NCBI GenBank assembly: GCA_964428485.1
Contig: CAYRYP010000018.1
Span: forward strand, 1 to 21,873
Source of the DNA: CAZPAN01 sp964428485
GTDB taxonomy: Bacteria; Actinomycetota; Coriobacteriia; Coriobacteriales; CADBOM01
Length of the DNA: 21,873 nucleotides
Direction: 5' to 3'
Part shown: positions 7,579-16,028 of the stretch, in pieces
Numbering within the stretch: position 1 is the first letter of the stretch
How the letters are laid out: the number at the start of each line of letters is the position of its first letter
Translations under genes and position numbers: made by a program
Notes under the pieces: generated by a model
Told to the model about the DNA's origin: nothing
The model's input: only the letters and a program-made list of their open reading frames with translations
Database searches by the model: none

Positions 7579-10275
7579 ATGGCTGCGAAGCAGATGGAAG
7601 CACCCGGACGGGGAGCGGGGGAGAGTGTTGTGGTGTCTGCGACGAGAGAGGGTGCTGGGACTGCGATGGGAGCGGGCTCCTCGTCCAGTTCGTTTGCTGC
7701 TGGAACCGGAGACGTTGGGGAGCACGGATCCCTAGGCGCTCTCTCGCCATCCTGGTGGATACCGGAGGACGGATCTGAGCCCGAGGAGTGGCTCGACGCC
7801 GACACCGCCTTCGAGCGCTTTTTGGGCTGGACCGCCGAGCGCGACATCGAGCTCTGGCCGCATCAGGAGGAGGCGCTTCTCGCGATAGCGGCCGGCGATC
7901 ACGTGGTGCTCGGAACCCCCACTGGTTCCGGCAAGTCGATGGTGGCCCTAGGGATGCTCTTCATGTCGATGGCCCAGGGCAGACGCGCCTACTACACCGC
8001 CCCGATAAAGGCGCTGGTCAGCGAGAAGTTCTTCGATCTGGTTGAGGTGCTGGGCCGCGACAACGTTGGGATGATAACCGGCGACACCCATATCAACACT
8101 CAGGCTCCGGTGATTTGCTGCACCGCGGAGATACTCGCCAACACGGCACTCAGGGAGGGTGCCGACGCCGATGTTGGCAGTGTGGCAATGGACGAGTTCC
8201 ACTACTTTGCCGATCCCGACCGCGGCTGGGCATGGCAGGTACCGCTGCTGTTGCTGGAGAAGACCCAGTTTATGATGATGAGCGCCACCCTTGGCAACAC
8301 CACTCGCATCGCCGACGCGCTGCGCGAGCGCACCGGGCGCGAGGTGGATGTGATAGACGACGCTCCACGGCCGGTGCCCCTTACTTGGGAGTACGTCGAC
8401 ACCTCGCTCGAGGCTACGGTGGAGCTGGCGCTCCGAAACAACAGGGCACCGCTGTACATAGTTCATTTCTCGCAGGACGCCGCGCTGTCCTCCGCCCAGT
8501 CCCTGGCGAGCTTCGGCGTCGCCACCAAGGCCCAGCGAGAGGCCATCCGAGATGCCTCAGCGAATACGCGCTTCACCACGGCATTCGGCAAGATCCTCAA
8601 ACGACTCCTGTCGTGCGGAGTGGGAGTGCACCATGCGGGCATGCTGCCCCGTTATCGCCTTCTGGTGGAGAAGCTGGCGCAGCAGGGGCTTCTGCCGGTC
8701 ATATGCGGCACCGACACGCTCGGCGTGGGAATCAACGTCCCGATACGCACGGTGCTGCTCACGGCGCTCACCAAATACGACGGTCACAGGATGCGCAGGC
8801 TGCGCGCTAGGGAGTTCCACCAGATCGCCGGGCGCGCGGGCAGAGCGGGATTCGACACCGAGGGTCTGGTGATCGCCGAGGCCCCGGAGCACGAGATCGA
8901 AAACGCCAAGCTCCTCGCCAAGGCCGGCAACGATCCCAAGAAGATCCGTAAGGTCAAGCGTAAGCAGCCTCCGAAGGATTTCGTGGGGTGGAACGAGGAG
9001 TTCTTCCGCAAGCTCGTCGACACGAGTCCAGAGACGCTCAAGCCCAGGCTGCGTATCACCAACTCGATGGTGATATCCATGGTGGTACAGGGAGGGGACG
9101 CCCTGTCCAGGGTGCACGAACTGGTTGATTCGAGCCTGCAGACCGACGACGAGAAGGCAGCCCTGCATGTGCGCGCGGACGAGATATTCGCCACGCTGCT
9201 CGATTCTGGGGTGGTAGTGGCCGAGACAGGTGAGGACGGAAAGGTCTCCCACTCGCTCACGGTGGACCTTCCGGACGATTTTGCGATGGACCAGCCCCTC
9301 TCACCGTTTCTGCTTGCGGCGCTCGACATACTCGACCCGCAAAGCGAGACCTACACGCTCGATCTCATCTCTATGGTGGAGGCCACACTCGAGGATCCGC
9401 GCCAGGTTTTGCGCGCTCAGGAGCGCGTCGCGAAGGACCGCGCGATGGCCGATATGAAGGCGGAGGGCGTTGACTACGAGGAGCGCCTAGAGCGCATCGT
9501 CGAGGTCACCTATCCTAAGCCGCTGGAGGATCTTCTCGACACGGCCTTCTCTGCCTACTGCAAAGGGGTTCCGTGGGCGCGTGACTACGAGCTGTCACCG
9601 AAGTCGGTGCTTCGCGACATGCTAGAGAGCGCCTCGGACTTCAAGGGGTACATTCAAAAATATGGGATAGCGAGGTCGGAGGGCATTCTCCTACGCTATC
9701 TGGCCGAGGCCTATCGTGCACTCGATCGCACGATCCCCTTCGACCGCAGGACCGAGCGGTTGAGCGAGATCATCTCCTGGCTCGGTTTTCTAGTGCGCTC
9801 CATCGACTCGAGCCTCGTAGACGAGTGGGAGTCGGCCGGAAGCGCCCTGGAGTCTGCCCCTCCCATCGCCGCCGATGAGGTTGTCGCCGACCGCGCCGGG
9901 GTTACCCTTCTGGTGCGAAACGCACTCTTTGCTCGGGTGCGTTTGGCGTCGCTGGGGCGGGTGGAGGAGCTTGGGGAGATGGATACCGAGTGGGGCATGG
10001 GCGCCGTGAAGTGGAGACATGCGCTAGAGAGCTACCACGAGCAGCACGAGGAGGTTCTCGTGGATGCCGATGCGCGCTCGAAGTCGTTCTTCACCATCGA
10101 CGAATCCGATGAGAAAGCCGATCGCGTGTGGCATGTCCACCAGATCTTCTCCGATCCAGAGGGCGACCACGATTTCGGAATAATGGCCGATGTGGATCTG
10201 GTGGCTACTCAGGAGCAGGGTGAGGTGGTGTTCGGCTCGTATCGGGTTGGCTTCATAGAGGATTTGATCGCCTAA
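7579..10275 (+). CDS. Ski2-like DEAD/DEAH helicase with DUF3516-type C-terminal region
   Basis: An 898-residue superfamily 2 helicase with all core motifs: motif I GTPTGSGKS (112-120), Ia YTAPIKALVSEK, II DEFHYF (205-210), III MSATLGN (234-240), V GTDTLGVGIN (377-386) and VI HQIAGRAGRAG (414-424). It should couple ATP hydrolysis to nucleic-acid unwinding, probably of RNA by analogy with Ski2/Mtr4 relatives. The roughly 450-residue alpha-helical C-terminus matches the DUF3516 type of actinobacterial helicases. The first about 60 residues are Gly/Ser/Ala-rich and poorly conserved in character. ATG 7579 lacks a clear ribosome site, while GTG at 7630 or 7633 follows GGGGGAGAG, so the true start may lie 17-18 codons later. 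Confidence 0.9.
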   Translation: MAAKQMEAPGRGAGESVVVSATREGAGTAMGAGSSSSSFAAGTGDVGEHGSLGALSPSWWIPEDGSEPEEWLDADTAFERFLGWTAERDIELWPHQEEALLAIAAGDHVVLGTPTGSGKSMVALGMLFMSMAQGRRAYYTAPIKALVSEKFFDLVEVLGRDNVGMITGDTHINTQAPVICCTAEILANTALREGADADVGSVAMDEFHYFADPDRGWAWQVPLLLLEKTQFMMMSATLGNTTRIADALRERTGREVDVIDDAPRPVPLTWEYVDTSLEATVELALRNNRAPLYIVHFSQDAALSSAQSLASFGVATKAQREAIRDASANTRFTTAFGKILKRLLSCGVGVHHAGMLPRYRLLVEKLAQQGLLPVICGTDTLGVGINVPIRTVLLTALTKYDGHRMRRLRAREFHQIAGRAGRAGFDTEGLVIAEAPEHEIENAKLLAKAGNDPKKIRKVKRKQPPKDFVGWNEEFFRKLVDTSPETLKPRLRITNSMVISMVVQGGDALSRVHELVDSSLQTDDEKAALHVRADEIFATLLDSGVVVAETGEDGKVSHSLTVDLPDDFAMDQPLSPFLLAALDILDPQSETYTLDLISMVEATLEDPRQVLRAQERVAKDRAMADMKAEGVDYEERLERIVEVTYPKPLEDLLDTAFSAYCKGVPWARDYELSPKSVLRDMLESASDFKGYIQKYGIARSEGILLRYLAEAYRALDRTIPFDRRTERLSEIISWLGFLVRSIDSSLVDEWESAGSALESAPPIAADEVVADRAGVTLLVRNALFARVRLASLGRVEELGEMDTEWGMGAVKWRHALESYHEQHEEVLVDADARSKSFFTIDESDEKADRVWHVHQIFSDPEGDHDFGIMADVDLVATQEQGEVVFGSYRVGFIEDLIA

Positions 10276-10321
10276 AGGGACGCCTGCTCGCCCCGCCGGC
10301 GCGCTTTTGTGAGACAAGGAA

Positions 10322-10351
10322 GGGCACCCCGGAATCTCCACCGGAGCGCCC
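10322..10351. terminator. Bidirectional intrinsic terminator between helicase and tRNA-Gly
   Basis: Arms 10322-10332 and 10341-10351 form an 11-bp stem with an 8-nt loop. Read on the minus strand it lies 11 nt beyond the tRNA end, has two G-T wobbles and is followed by TTCCTTGTCT. Read on the plus strand it follows the helicase stop by about 45 nt and leads into TATCTCTCT. It probably serves both convergent transcripts. Confidence 0.65.
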
Positions 10352-10362
10352 TATCTCTCTCA

Positions 10363-10437
10363 TGGAGCGGGTGACGGGACTCGAACCCGCGAATACCAGC
10401 TTGGGAAGCTGGGGCCTTACCACTTGGCAACACCCGC
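10363..10437 (-). tRNA. tRNA-Gly (anticodon CCC)
   Basis: The complement folds into a full cloverleaf. The acceptor stem GCGGGTG (from 10437) pairs with CACCCGC (10367-10373 complement). The D arm contains AAGTGGTAA. The anticodon arm is CCAGC-TTCCCAA-GCTGG with anticodon CCC, and the T arm is GCGGG-TTCGAGT-CCCGT. Discriminator T is followed by an encoded CCA (10363-10365). It decodes GGG glycine codons. Confidence 0.96.
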
Positions 10438-10448
10438 GAAACGTGAAC

Positions 10449-10454
10449 AGTATA
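10449..10454 (-). promoter_or_regulatory. Candidate -10 element of tRNA-Gly
   Basis: TATACT on the minus strand lies 11 nt before the mature tRNA 5' end, the distance expected for a -10 box. No good -35 hexamer is visible at 16-18 nt. Confidence 0.4.
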
Positions 10455-10534
10455 GCGCATTCCCATCCAAGGGCCTGTGAGTATCCGTCCAATTGCTCTG
10501 TGCGGTAATTGGCAACTGTGGCACCGTGGTACCG

Positions 10535-10548
10535 CCGTGGTATCACGG
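10535..10548 (-). terminator. Short hairpin downstream of the PucR-type gene
   Basis: CCGTG and CACGG pair around a 4-nt loop 24 nt beyond the regulator's stop codon; a second CCGTGGTA copy lies just beside it. There is no T-tract, so it is only a possible terminator. Confidence 0.25.
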
Positions 10549-10572
10549 CAAGCCTAGACCAAGCCTTGATGC

Positions 10573-12153
10573 CTAGATGTCCATGTTCTCGTTCAGGTAG
10601 AGGTAGTCGAACGAAAGCAGGAGGCTGCGTCTGAGCTCCCAGTCGTCGAAGTTACAGCCCAGCAGCTCCTCGATCCTCTTGGCGCGATGGAGCATGGTGT
10701 TCCTGTGCATGTGCATCTGTCGTGCGGCATCGGTCACGTTGCACCGGTTGTTCAGGTACACCTTGAAGGTCTTCAGGTAGTCGGTCTGGTTCTGCTCATC
10801 GTAGTCCATGATCTTCCGGATCAGTGGGTGGACCATAGTCTCTGCGGGCTGCTTCTCGAGTACTATATGCATGCTCTGCTTGACCATAAAATCGTGGTAG
10901 AAATAGAGCCCATGGACGTCGTTTTTGTTAATCAGCTCGTTGAAGCATGAACACAGCTGGTCTATCACAGACGGCGTGGATGTGAGACGGAAGAATGGGC
11001 TGCTCAGAATCGCGCACAGCCCTTCCGTCTGGCATATTACCTCCAGCTCATGCTGGAACTTCTCCGGCATGTAGCCGTACTTCTCTACCGGGAACAGACC
11101 AAAGATACCGATATCCTTGAGCGCCCCATCAAGGGGAGGGATAGCCTTCTCTATGTCCGACATGATGCGTATCATGCTCTCGGGTCTGAGAACCTGGCTC
11201 GGACGTATCATCACCATCTGGAACTCGGGTCCCCGCACCGACTGCATGCCGCACTTGAGGCCGCATCCGATCGCGCACTCTTCATTGTCCTGGAATACGC
11301 CCCTGCTTAGGTCGAACATGAACCGCTCGCGCTTTAATCCGCGGCTAGGGGTGATCAGCTTTGTGGTCGGTACCCAGTATCCGAGTGAATTCGCCAGCCA
11401 GGACATGAAGTGGATCTGATGGGCGCCGAAGTGCTGGTTCGGCTTGATCTGGAAGCCCCACAGCCTTCCTGCCGGTACGGATCGCCAGAATATGTCACAT
11501 GATGCTGTCTCGAAGCCGGAGAAGACGTTGATGTAACCATTGGGTGACAGCGCATCTAGACCCTTGGATCCCAGCCGGTAGATCTCACCGTTCTGATTGT
11601 CCAGAAGCTTGCATCTCTGAATCTTGTCGTCCTTCATTATGGTTTCCCACAGAGGATTGGGGTACATCTCCTTGTGGTTGGAGGTGGCAATTACGTCGAG
11701 CTTTTCGTCGATTATCGCCAGTGGGATTCCTAGGAACTTGGACGCGATCTCGAGGATCTCCATAATCTTGTCGTCCCCACCGGCGAGGATCATCTCTGCG
11801 AGTTTGCTGCTAGTGGGGAAGTAGGAACTGAATATCGTCGAGACGCGGTTAACCAGCTGCTTGGGTTCTACTCCATCGAGTGCGATTATGTTGCACTGGT
11901 TGCATGAGTTGTCACAGTTCACCAGGCTCTTGTCGCAGAAGATAATGGTGGTTCCCGGTTGCATGTGCCTGCAGGAGGGTGAGGTGTCGCCCAAGTATAG
12001 ATACAGGCAATCTGCATACATCATCTCGGTGTCTTTTGTGACGACCTCGAACTTGCTTATCAGAGGGTTCCTATACTGTGAGATCCTAGTAAACACGATA
12101 GCGTCACCGAACTCGTGCAGGAGCTCCTCTACACCAAGCCTGAACCACTTCAT
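10573..12153 (-). CDS. PucR-family transcriptional regulator of the glycyl radical enzyme locus
   Basis: A 526-residue protein ending in a PucR-type helix-turn-helix (HTH_30; about 460-518, with NVTDAARQMHMHRNTMLHRAKR then IEELLG). PucR/CdaR-like proteins are typically activators that bind DNA through this C-terminus and sense metabolites through upstream domains. Here the N-terminal 100 residues carry six cysteines (C49, C61, C73, C80, C84, C87), the last three as NCDNSCNQC, plus a later CAIGCGLKCG segment, suggesting a metal or Fe-S site. ATG 12153 follows GGGAGGAA by 5 nt. It lies downstream of the activase on the same strand, 117 nt apart, and should regulate the divergent GRE genes; that role is inferred from position. 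Confidence 0.85.
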   Translation of the reverse strand: MKWFRLGVEELLHEFGDAIVFTRISQYRNPLISKFEVVTKDTEMMYADCLYLYLGDTSPSCRHMQPGTTIIFCDKSLVNCDNSCNQCNIIALDGVEPKQLVNRVSTIFSSYFPTSSKLAEMILAGGDDKIMEILEIASKFLGIPLAIIDEKLDVIATSNHKEMYPNPLWETIMKDDKIQRCKLLDNQNGEIYRLGSKGLDALSPNGYINVFSGFETASCDIFWRSVPAGRLWGFQIKPNQHFGAHQIHFMSWLANSLGYWVPTTKLITPSRGLKRERFMFDLSRGVFQDNEECAIGCGLKCGMQSVRGPEFQMVMIRPSQVLRPESMIRIMSDIEKAIPPLDGALKDIGIFGLFPVEKYGYMPEKFQHELEVICQTEGLCAILSSPFFRLTSTPSVIDQLCSCFNELINKNDVHGLYFYHDFMVKQSMHIVLEKQPAETMVHPLIRKIMDYDEQNQTDYLKTFKVYLNNRCNVTDAARQMHMHRNTMLHRAKRIEELLGCNFDDWELRRSLLLSFDYLYLNENMDI

Positions 12154-12190
12154 GTGCGTTCCTCCCTAAAACGCGCACCTCTGGTCTTAG

Positions 12191-12222
12191 ACTGTTTACA
12201 ATACAGTTCCAATAACAGTTCC
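12191..12222. promoter_or_regulatory. Dyad and direct repeat upstream of the PucR-type gene
   Basis: ACTGT (12191-12195) and ACAGT (12203-12207) form an inverted repeat with a 7-nt spacer. ACAGTTCC occurs twice, at 12203 and 12215, 12 bp apart. The cluster lies 38-69 bp upstream of the regulator's start codon, a likely operator or autoregulatory site. Confidence 0.4.
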
Positions 12223-12270
12223 CCGGGGCTGGGTATTTAGATCGTTGCATTACTCTGCATCACCTGATGA

Positions 12271-13260
12271 TTAGTGAAGCTGAGCGTTTAGCCCCTTCTT
12301 CCTGAAGATCTCCGCGAACTTCTCCACCTTGGAATCGGGCATTGGGGGAGCCTCGAATATGGGCTTGTCCCACTGGAGTCTTTCGTATTTGGAGACCCCG
12401 AGCGTGTGGTATGGAAGCAGCTGGACTAAAGTCACCGCGTCACCTAGCTCGAGGCAGAAGTCCGAGGTTTTCTTCATGTTTTCATCGTTGTCATTGTACT
12501 GTGGAATTACCGGAATTCGAATCTGCATTTTTCCGCTGTTTTCAGCGATAACCTTTGCGTTTTCATGTATCTGCTCGTTGGGAACTGCGGTTGCCCTCTT
12601 GTGCCACTCGCTGTCCATGTGCTTGAGATCGTAGAGGAACAGATCCACATAGGGGAGCACCGCGAGAATCGATTTCTCGGGGACGAATCCAGTGGTGTCC
12701 AGCGCGGTGTGGAGTCCGGCCTCCTTGCAGAGCATCAGGAACTCCACGGCGAAGTCGAGTTGGCAGAGCGGCTCGCCGCCGGACAGCGTCACACCGCCAC
12801 CAGACTTCTCGTAGAAGCGGCGGTCACGCAGCACGCGCTTGAGCATCTTGTCGGCGGTCCACTCCTCACCGCACACATAGAGGGCCTTCGCGTAGCAGAT
12901 GTCGACGCACTTGGCGCAGTCGTCGCATTTCGAACGCACGATATGAGGGACGGTTTTCTTCTCGGTAGGCGCCGCCATCTCCCCCGACTCGTCGGGGAAC
13001 TCTGACATGACGTCCATGCGCTCGCCCTCTTCGAGGGCTCCCGGCCTGGGGCAGGCTTTGAGGCACGAGGAGTCGCAGCGCTCCAGACCCAGGCAAGACA
13101 TCTTCTTGAAGCAGACCTGCTTCTCGAACGACTGTGACTCGGGGCTGTGGCACCACGGGCATCTCAGAGGGCAGCCTTTGAGAAACACCGTAGTGCGGAT
13201 CCCCGGGCCGTCATGCACCGAATAGCCTTGGATGTCGTATACCAGTGCGGTTGCAGACAT
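12271..13260 (-). CDS. Radical-SAM glycyl radical enzyme activating enzyme
   Basis: A 329-residue GRE activase: it uses S-adenosylmethionine and a [4Fe-4S] cluster to abstract a hydrogen from the conserved glycine of its partner enzymes. The radical-SAM motif is C30-PLR-C34-PW-C37, followed by GGGVTLSGGEP (154-164). Between them is a ferredoxin-like insert with two cysteine sets: C50, C56, C62, C66, C70 and the classical C112-x2-C115-x2-C118-x3-C122. About 40 residues between the sets are acidic and unusually long. ATG 13260 is preferred because GAGAGGA precedes it by 5 nt and the protein then starts MSATALVYDIQGYSVHDGPG like its family; an ATG nine codons earlier has no good site. Divergent from three GRE genes, it is the only activase in view and probably serves them all. 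Confidence 0.93.
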   Translation of the reverse strand: MSATALVYDIQGYSVHDGPGIRTTVFLKGCPLRCPWCHSPESQSFEKQVCFKKMSCLGLERCDSSCLKACPRPGALEEGERMDVMSEFPDESGEMAAPTEKKTVPHIVRSKCDDCAKCVDICYAKALYVCGEEWTADKMLKRVLRDRRFYEKSGGGVTLSGGEPLCQLDFAVEFLMLCKEAGLHTALDTTGFVPEKSILAVLPYVDLFLYDLKHMDSEWHKRATAVPNEQIHENAKVIAENSGKMQIRIPVIPQYNDNDENMKKTSDFCLELGDAVTLVQLLPYHTLGVSKYERLQWDKPIFEAPPMPDSKVEKFAEIFRKKGLNAQLH

Positions 13261-13318
13261 GACCGTCCTCTCGACGTTTTTCCTCATTAGTCAAGGATCC
13301 CACTGGGCAACCTAATAA

Positions 13319-13367
13319 GCGTTAGACGCTTTGCACAATATAAAACCCTCGCTTGGGCACTATGTGC
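13319..13367. promoter_or_regulatory. Small dyads and possible -10 in front of the activase
   Basis: GCGT-TAG-ACGC (13319-13329) and GCAC-TAT-GTGC (13357-13367) flank TATATT on the minus strand (13337-13342), a plausible -10 about 77 nt before the activase ATG. No -35 hexamer is clear. Confidence 0.3.
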
Positions 13368-13396
13368 ACTCGAATCACCTATTTGAAGACAAAATC

Positions 13397-13420
13397 TGTT
13401 GGCAATGTTAAATGCCAACA
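13397..13420. promoter_or_regulatory. Perfect 8-bp inverted repeat in the activase/GRE1 divergent promoter
   Basis: TGTTGGCA (13397-13404) and TGCCAACA (13413-13420) are exact inverted copies with an 8-nt AT-rich spacer, midway between the two divergent start codons. There is no T-tract, so a terminator is unlikely. It looks like an operator for a dimeric regulator, the neighbouring PucR-type protein being the first candidate. Confidence 0.55.
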
Positions 13421-13488
13421 CAGAAAAAGGAACCGCTGTTTATTTTGTTTACACCAAAGCTCCGTAGAGAAGACCCTCAAAGGATCGA

Positions 13489-13497
13489 TGATAAAAT
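13489..13497 (+). promoter_or_regulatory. Candidate extended -10 promoter of GRE1
   Basis: TGATAAAAT matches the extended -10 form TGnTATAAT with one mismatch and lies about 63 nt before the GRE1 ATG and 69 bp after the 8-bp inverted repeat. The -35 position is poor, as expected for an extended -10 or an activator-dependent promoter. Confidence 0.4.
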
Positions 13498-13559
13498 TTG
13501 ACGGTGTTTAGTTTTTGTTTTGTTCCCTCATGTCGGGGGTTCGGGAGGTGATTTGTCGT

Positions 13560-16007
13560 ATGTACGAGTTCAGGCCGGTAACAGACAGGATCAAGGAGAT
13601 CCACGAGCGTATCCGAAACCGAATTATCGTAATAGACGACGAGAGGGCGAGGATCGTCACCGAATCCTATCAGGCTACCGAGAACGTTCCCTGGATGATA
13701 CGCATCCCCATGGCCACTCGCGACGTGTGCGCCAAGAAGACCGTCATCGTTGAGGACGACGACATCTTCGTGGGCAACCAGGCCAACGGGTTCTGCGCAT
13801 CCAACGTCTGGCCCGAGTGGGATGGTCCAGGATGGGTGCTGGGCGAGATCGACAACACCGATCTCTGGACGCTTCAAGACGACGGCCTTCTCCATCGCAA
13901 GGAGGAGAACGTCAAGCTCGCCATCAGCCTCGAGGCGCTACAGAACTTCCGCGACATGGCGGAGTACTGGTCCACCCATCGTTTCACCTGCGAGGCCGCC
14001 GCTTGGCAGCCCGATGGATACAAAGAGTTCGCCGAGACCGAGGCTGGAAGTTACAACACCATCCAGGACATCGCGGGACTTGGAGTCGGGCACATCATCC
14101 CGGGCACCAAGAAGATCATCGACAAGGGCTACGGCGCCATCCGCAAGGAGGCCCAGGACTGGCTCGACGCCCGTGAGGGCAACATGATGGGCGATGACAT
14201 CGACCGGGCTCTCTTCTACACGGCTGCCGTGATCGTCTGCGATGCGGCTACGATCATGATCAACCGCTACGCGCAGGCATGTCGCGACAAGGCCGAGGGC
14301 ACGTCCGACGAGGCTCGCAAGGCCGAGCTCCTCAAGATGGCCGAGGGCCTTGACCAGATCGCCGAGGGTCCGGCAACCACTTTCTGGGAGGCCTGCCAGG
14401 CGGCCCTTATGTACCATCTGCTCATCTACGCGGAGGCCAAGCAGCCCGCGCTGGCGTTCGGCCGCTTCGACCAGTACACCTGGCCCTACCTCAAGGCCGA
14501 CCTCGAGGCTGGCAGGCTCACCGAGGACGAGGCCCAAGAACTTGTGGACGCCTTCTTCCTGAAGTCCACCTGCTTCTACAACGCGACCCATCCCGTTGTC
14601 GCTGCGATCGCAGGCGCCAACAACACCTATCAGCACACCACCATCGGCGGCGTGGATCCCGACACTGGCGAGGACGCCACCAACCCCGTGACCTACATGG
14701 TGCTCGAATCGATCGCCCGCCTGTCGCTGCATGATCCCACCATCTCGCTGCGCTTCAACGCAAACAGCCCGGACAAGCTCTGGGAGTGCGCAATCTGCAC
14801 CTCGCGTCTGGTCGGAGGACTTCCGCTCTATCAGAACGACGAGGTCATCATCCCCGCGCTTCAGAGCGAGCTCGGCTTTGAGTTGCGCGATGCTCGCGAC
14901 TACGGTTTCATCGGTTGCCAGGAGATCGTCGGCAGCGGAAACGACTACCCGTGCCCCAACGGCATCACCCCGCCGCACGCCGCGATCCTCTTCGGGGTCA
15001 TCCTCGACATGGCGCTCAACGATGGCGTCAACCCCAAGAACGGCAAGGCCTGCCCCATCCGCACCGGTTACCTCTACGAGATGGAGACCATCGAGGAGGT
15101 CAGGGACGCGGTTGAGAAGGTCGCGCGCTGGGCCATAAACTGGCAGGTCACGATGCACAACTACACCGACTACCTGATGCGTAGGCGTACCAGCTTCGCG
15201 TCGCTGTCCATCGGCATCGAGGGCTGCATGGAGTCCGGCAAGGACTGCACACAGGGTGGCGCGAAGTACAACTCGTTCGGTGGCGTGGCGACGGGCCTGG
15301 CGACGATCGCAGACTCCATCACCACCATCAAGTACATGTGCTTCGACGAGAACAAGTGCACCACCCGTGAGCTCTACGACGCCTTCATGGCCAACTGGGA
15401 GGGTCACGAGAATCTCAGACAGAGGATCCTCAACGAGGTGCCCCACTTCGGCAACGACGACCCCTACGCCGACATGGAGATGGCTTGGATCTGCGATCTC
15501 TATCGCGATCTGTGCGGCGAGTGCTCCGGTCTTGATGGCAAGGTCTACAAGGCCGGTCTCTACGGAGCATCCGACCACATCGCGCAGGGCAAGCAGACCT
15601 GGGCGACTCCGGACGGGCGCTACGATGCGCAGCCCATCGCCGACGCAACCAGCCCGGCTCAGGGGCGCGACGTCAACGGCCCCACGGCGGTGTTCAACTC
15701 CGAGTGCTGCTTCGATCACAGTCGCTTCATGGACGGACTAGCGCTCAACATCCGCATCCACCCGTCGGCCGTTTCCGACGACGATGGGGTCACCAAGCTG
15801 GCGGATATGACCAAGGCCTACTTCGAGAACGGCGGGATGGAGGTTCAGTACAACATTGTTTCCGCCGAAACCATGCGCGCTGCTCAGGCCGACCCGGTCA
15901 CCTACCGTGACCTCGTCGTGCGCATCGCAGGCTTCTCGGCCTACTTCGTCGAGATGACCCCCGATCTGCAAAACGACATCATCTCCAGGACGGAGAACAC
16001 GTTCTAG
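13560..16007 (+). CDS. Glycyl radical enzyme 1, atypical GCQEI active site
   Basis: An 815-residue member of the pyruvate formate-lyase-like superfamily. The catalytic thiyl cysteine is C453 in GCQEIVGSGND, with the CxE general-base glutamate at E455. The glycyl radical site is G791 in RIAGFSAYF, near the C-terminus. TPDGR, GPTAVFNSE and the GCMESGKDCTQGGAKYN segments are standard family blocks. The Cys-to-Gly distance (338) is close to eliminase-type GREs (about 330-337 in glycerol dehydratase, HypD and IslA) and shorter than in 4-hydroxyphenylacetate decarboxylase. The family's common GCVEP is replaced by GCQEI, and the segment before GRFDQ is KQPALAF rather than the polar NMHGTSV of its neighbours, so its substrate should differ. 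ATG 13560 follows GGGAGGTGAT; the longer frame has no support. Substrate unknown. Confidence 0.92.
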   Translation: MYEFRPVTDRIKEIHERIRNRIIVIDDERARIVTESYQATENVPWMIRIPMATRDVCAKKTVIVEDDDIFVGNQANGFCASNVWPEWDGPGWVLGEIDNTDLWTLQDDGLLHRKEENVKLAISLEALQNFRDMAEYWSTHRFTCEAAAWQPDGYKEFAETEAGSYNTIQDIAGLGVGHIIPGTKKIIDKGYGAIRKEAQDWLDAREGNMMGDDIDRALFYTAAVIVCDAATIMINRYAQACRDKAEGTSDEARKAELLKMAEGLDQIAEGPATTFWEACQAALMYHLLIYAEAKQPALAFGRFDQYTWPYLKADLEAGRLTEDEAQELVDAFFLKSTCFYNATHPVVAAIAGANNTYQHTTIGGVDPDTGEDATNPVTYMVLESIARLSLHDPTISLRFNANSPDKLWECAICTSRLVGGLPLYQNDEVIIPALQSELGFELRDARDYGFIGCQEIVGSGNDYPCPNGITPPHAAILFGVILDMALNDGVNPKNGKACPIRTGYLYEMETIEEVRDAVEKVARWAINWQVTMHNYTDYLMRRRTSFASLSIGIEGCMESGKDCTQGGAKYNSFGGVATGLATIADSITTIKYMCFDENKCTTRELYDAFMANWEGHENLRQRILNEVPHFGNDDPYADMEMAWICDLYRDLCGECSGLDGKVYKAGLYGASDHIAQGKQTWATPDGRYDAQPIADATSPAQGRDVNGPTAVFNSECCFDHSRFMDGLALNIRIHPSAVSDDDGVTKLADMTKAYFENGGMEVQYNIVSAETMRAAQADPVTYRDLVVRIAGFSAYFVEMTPDLQNDIISRTENTF

Positions 16008-16028
16008 GTCGATCGACAAATACCCTTG

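Noticed and set aside
13397..13420. Intrinsic terminator in the divergent region
   Set aside because: There is no T-tract on either strand and it lies upstream of both genes; an operator is more plausible.
13938..15719. A 593-codon open frame opposite GRE1
   Set aside because: Same antisense-shadow effect; Val/Asp/His-rich translation with no domain, no ribosome site, and fully inside GRE1.
13560..16007. GRE1 as indoleacetate or 4-hydroxyphenylacetate decarboxylase
   Set aside because: Tempting because Coriobacteriia include skatole and cresol producers, but the protein is shorter, its Cys and Gly positions are earlier, and no small HPAD subunit gene is nearby.
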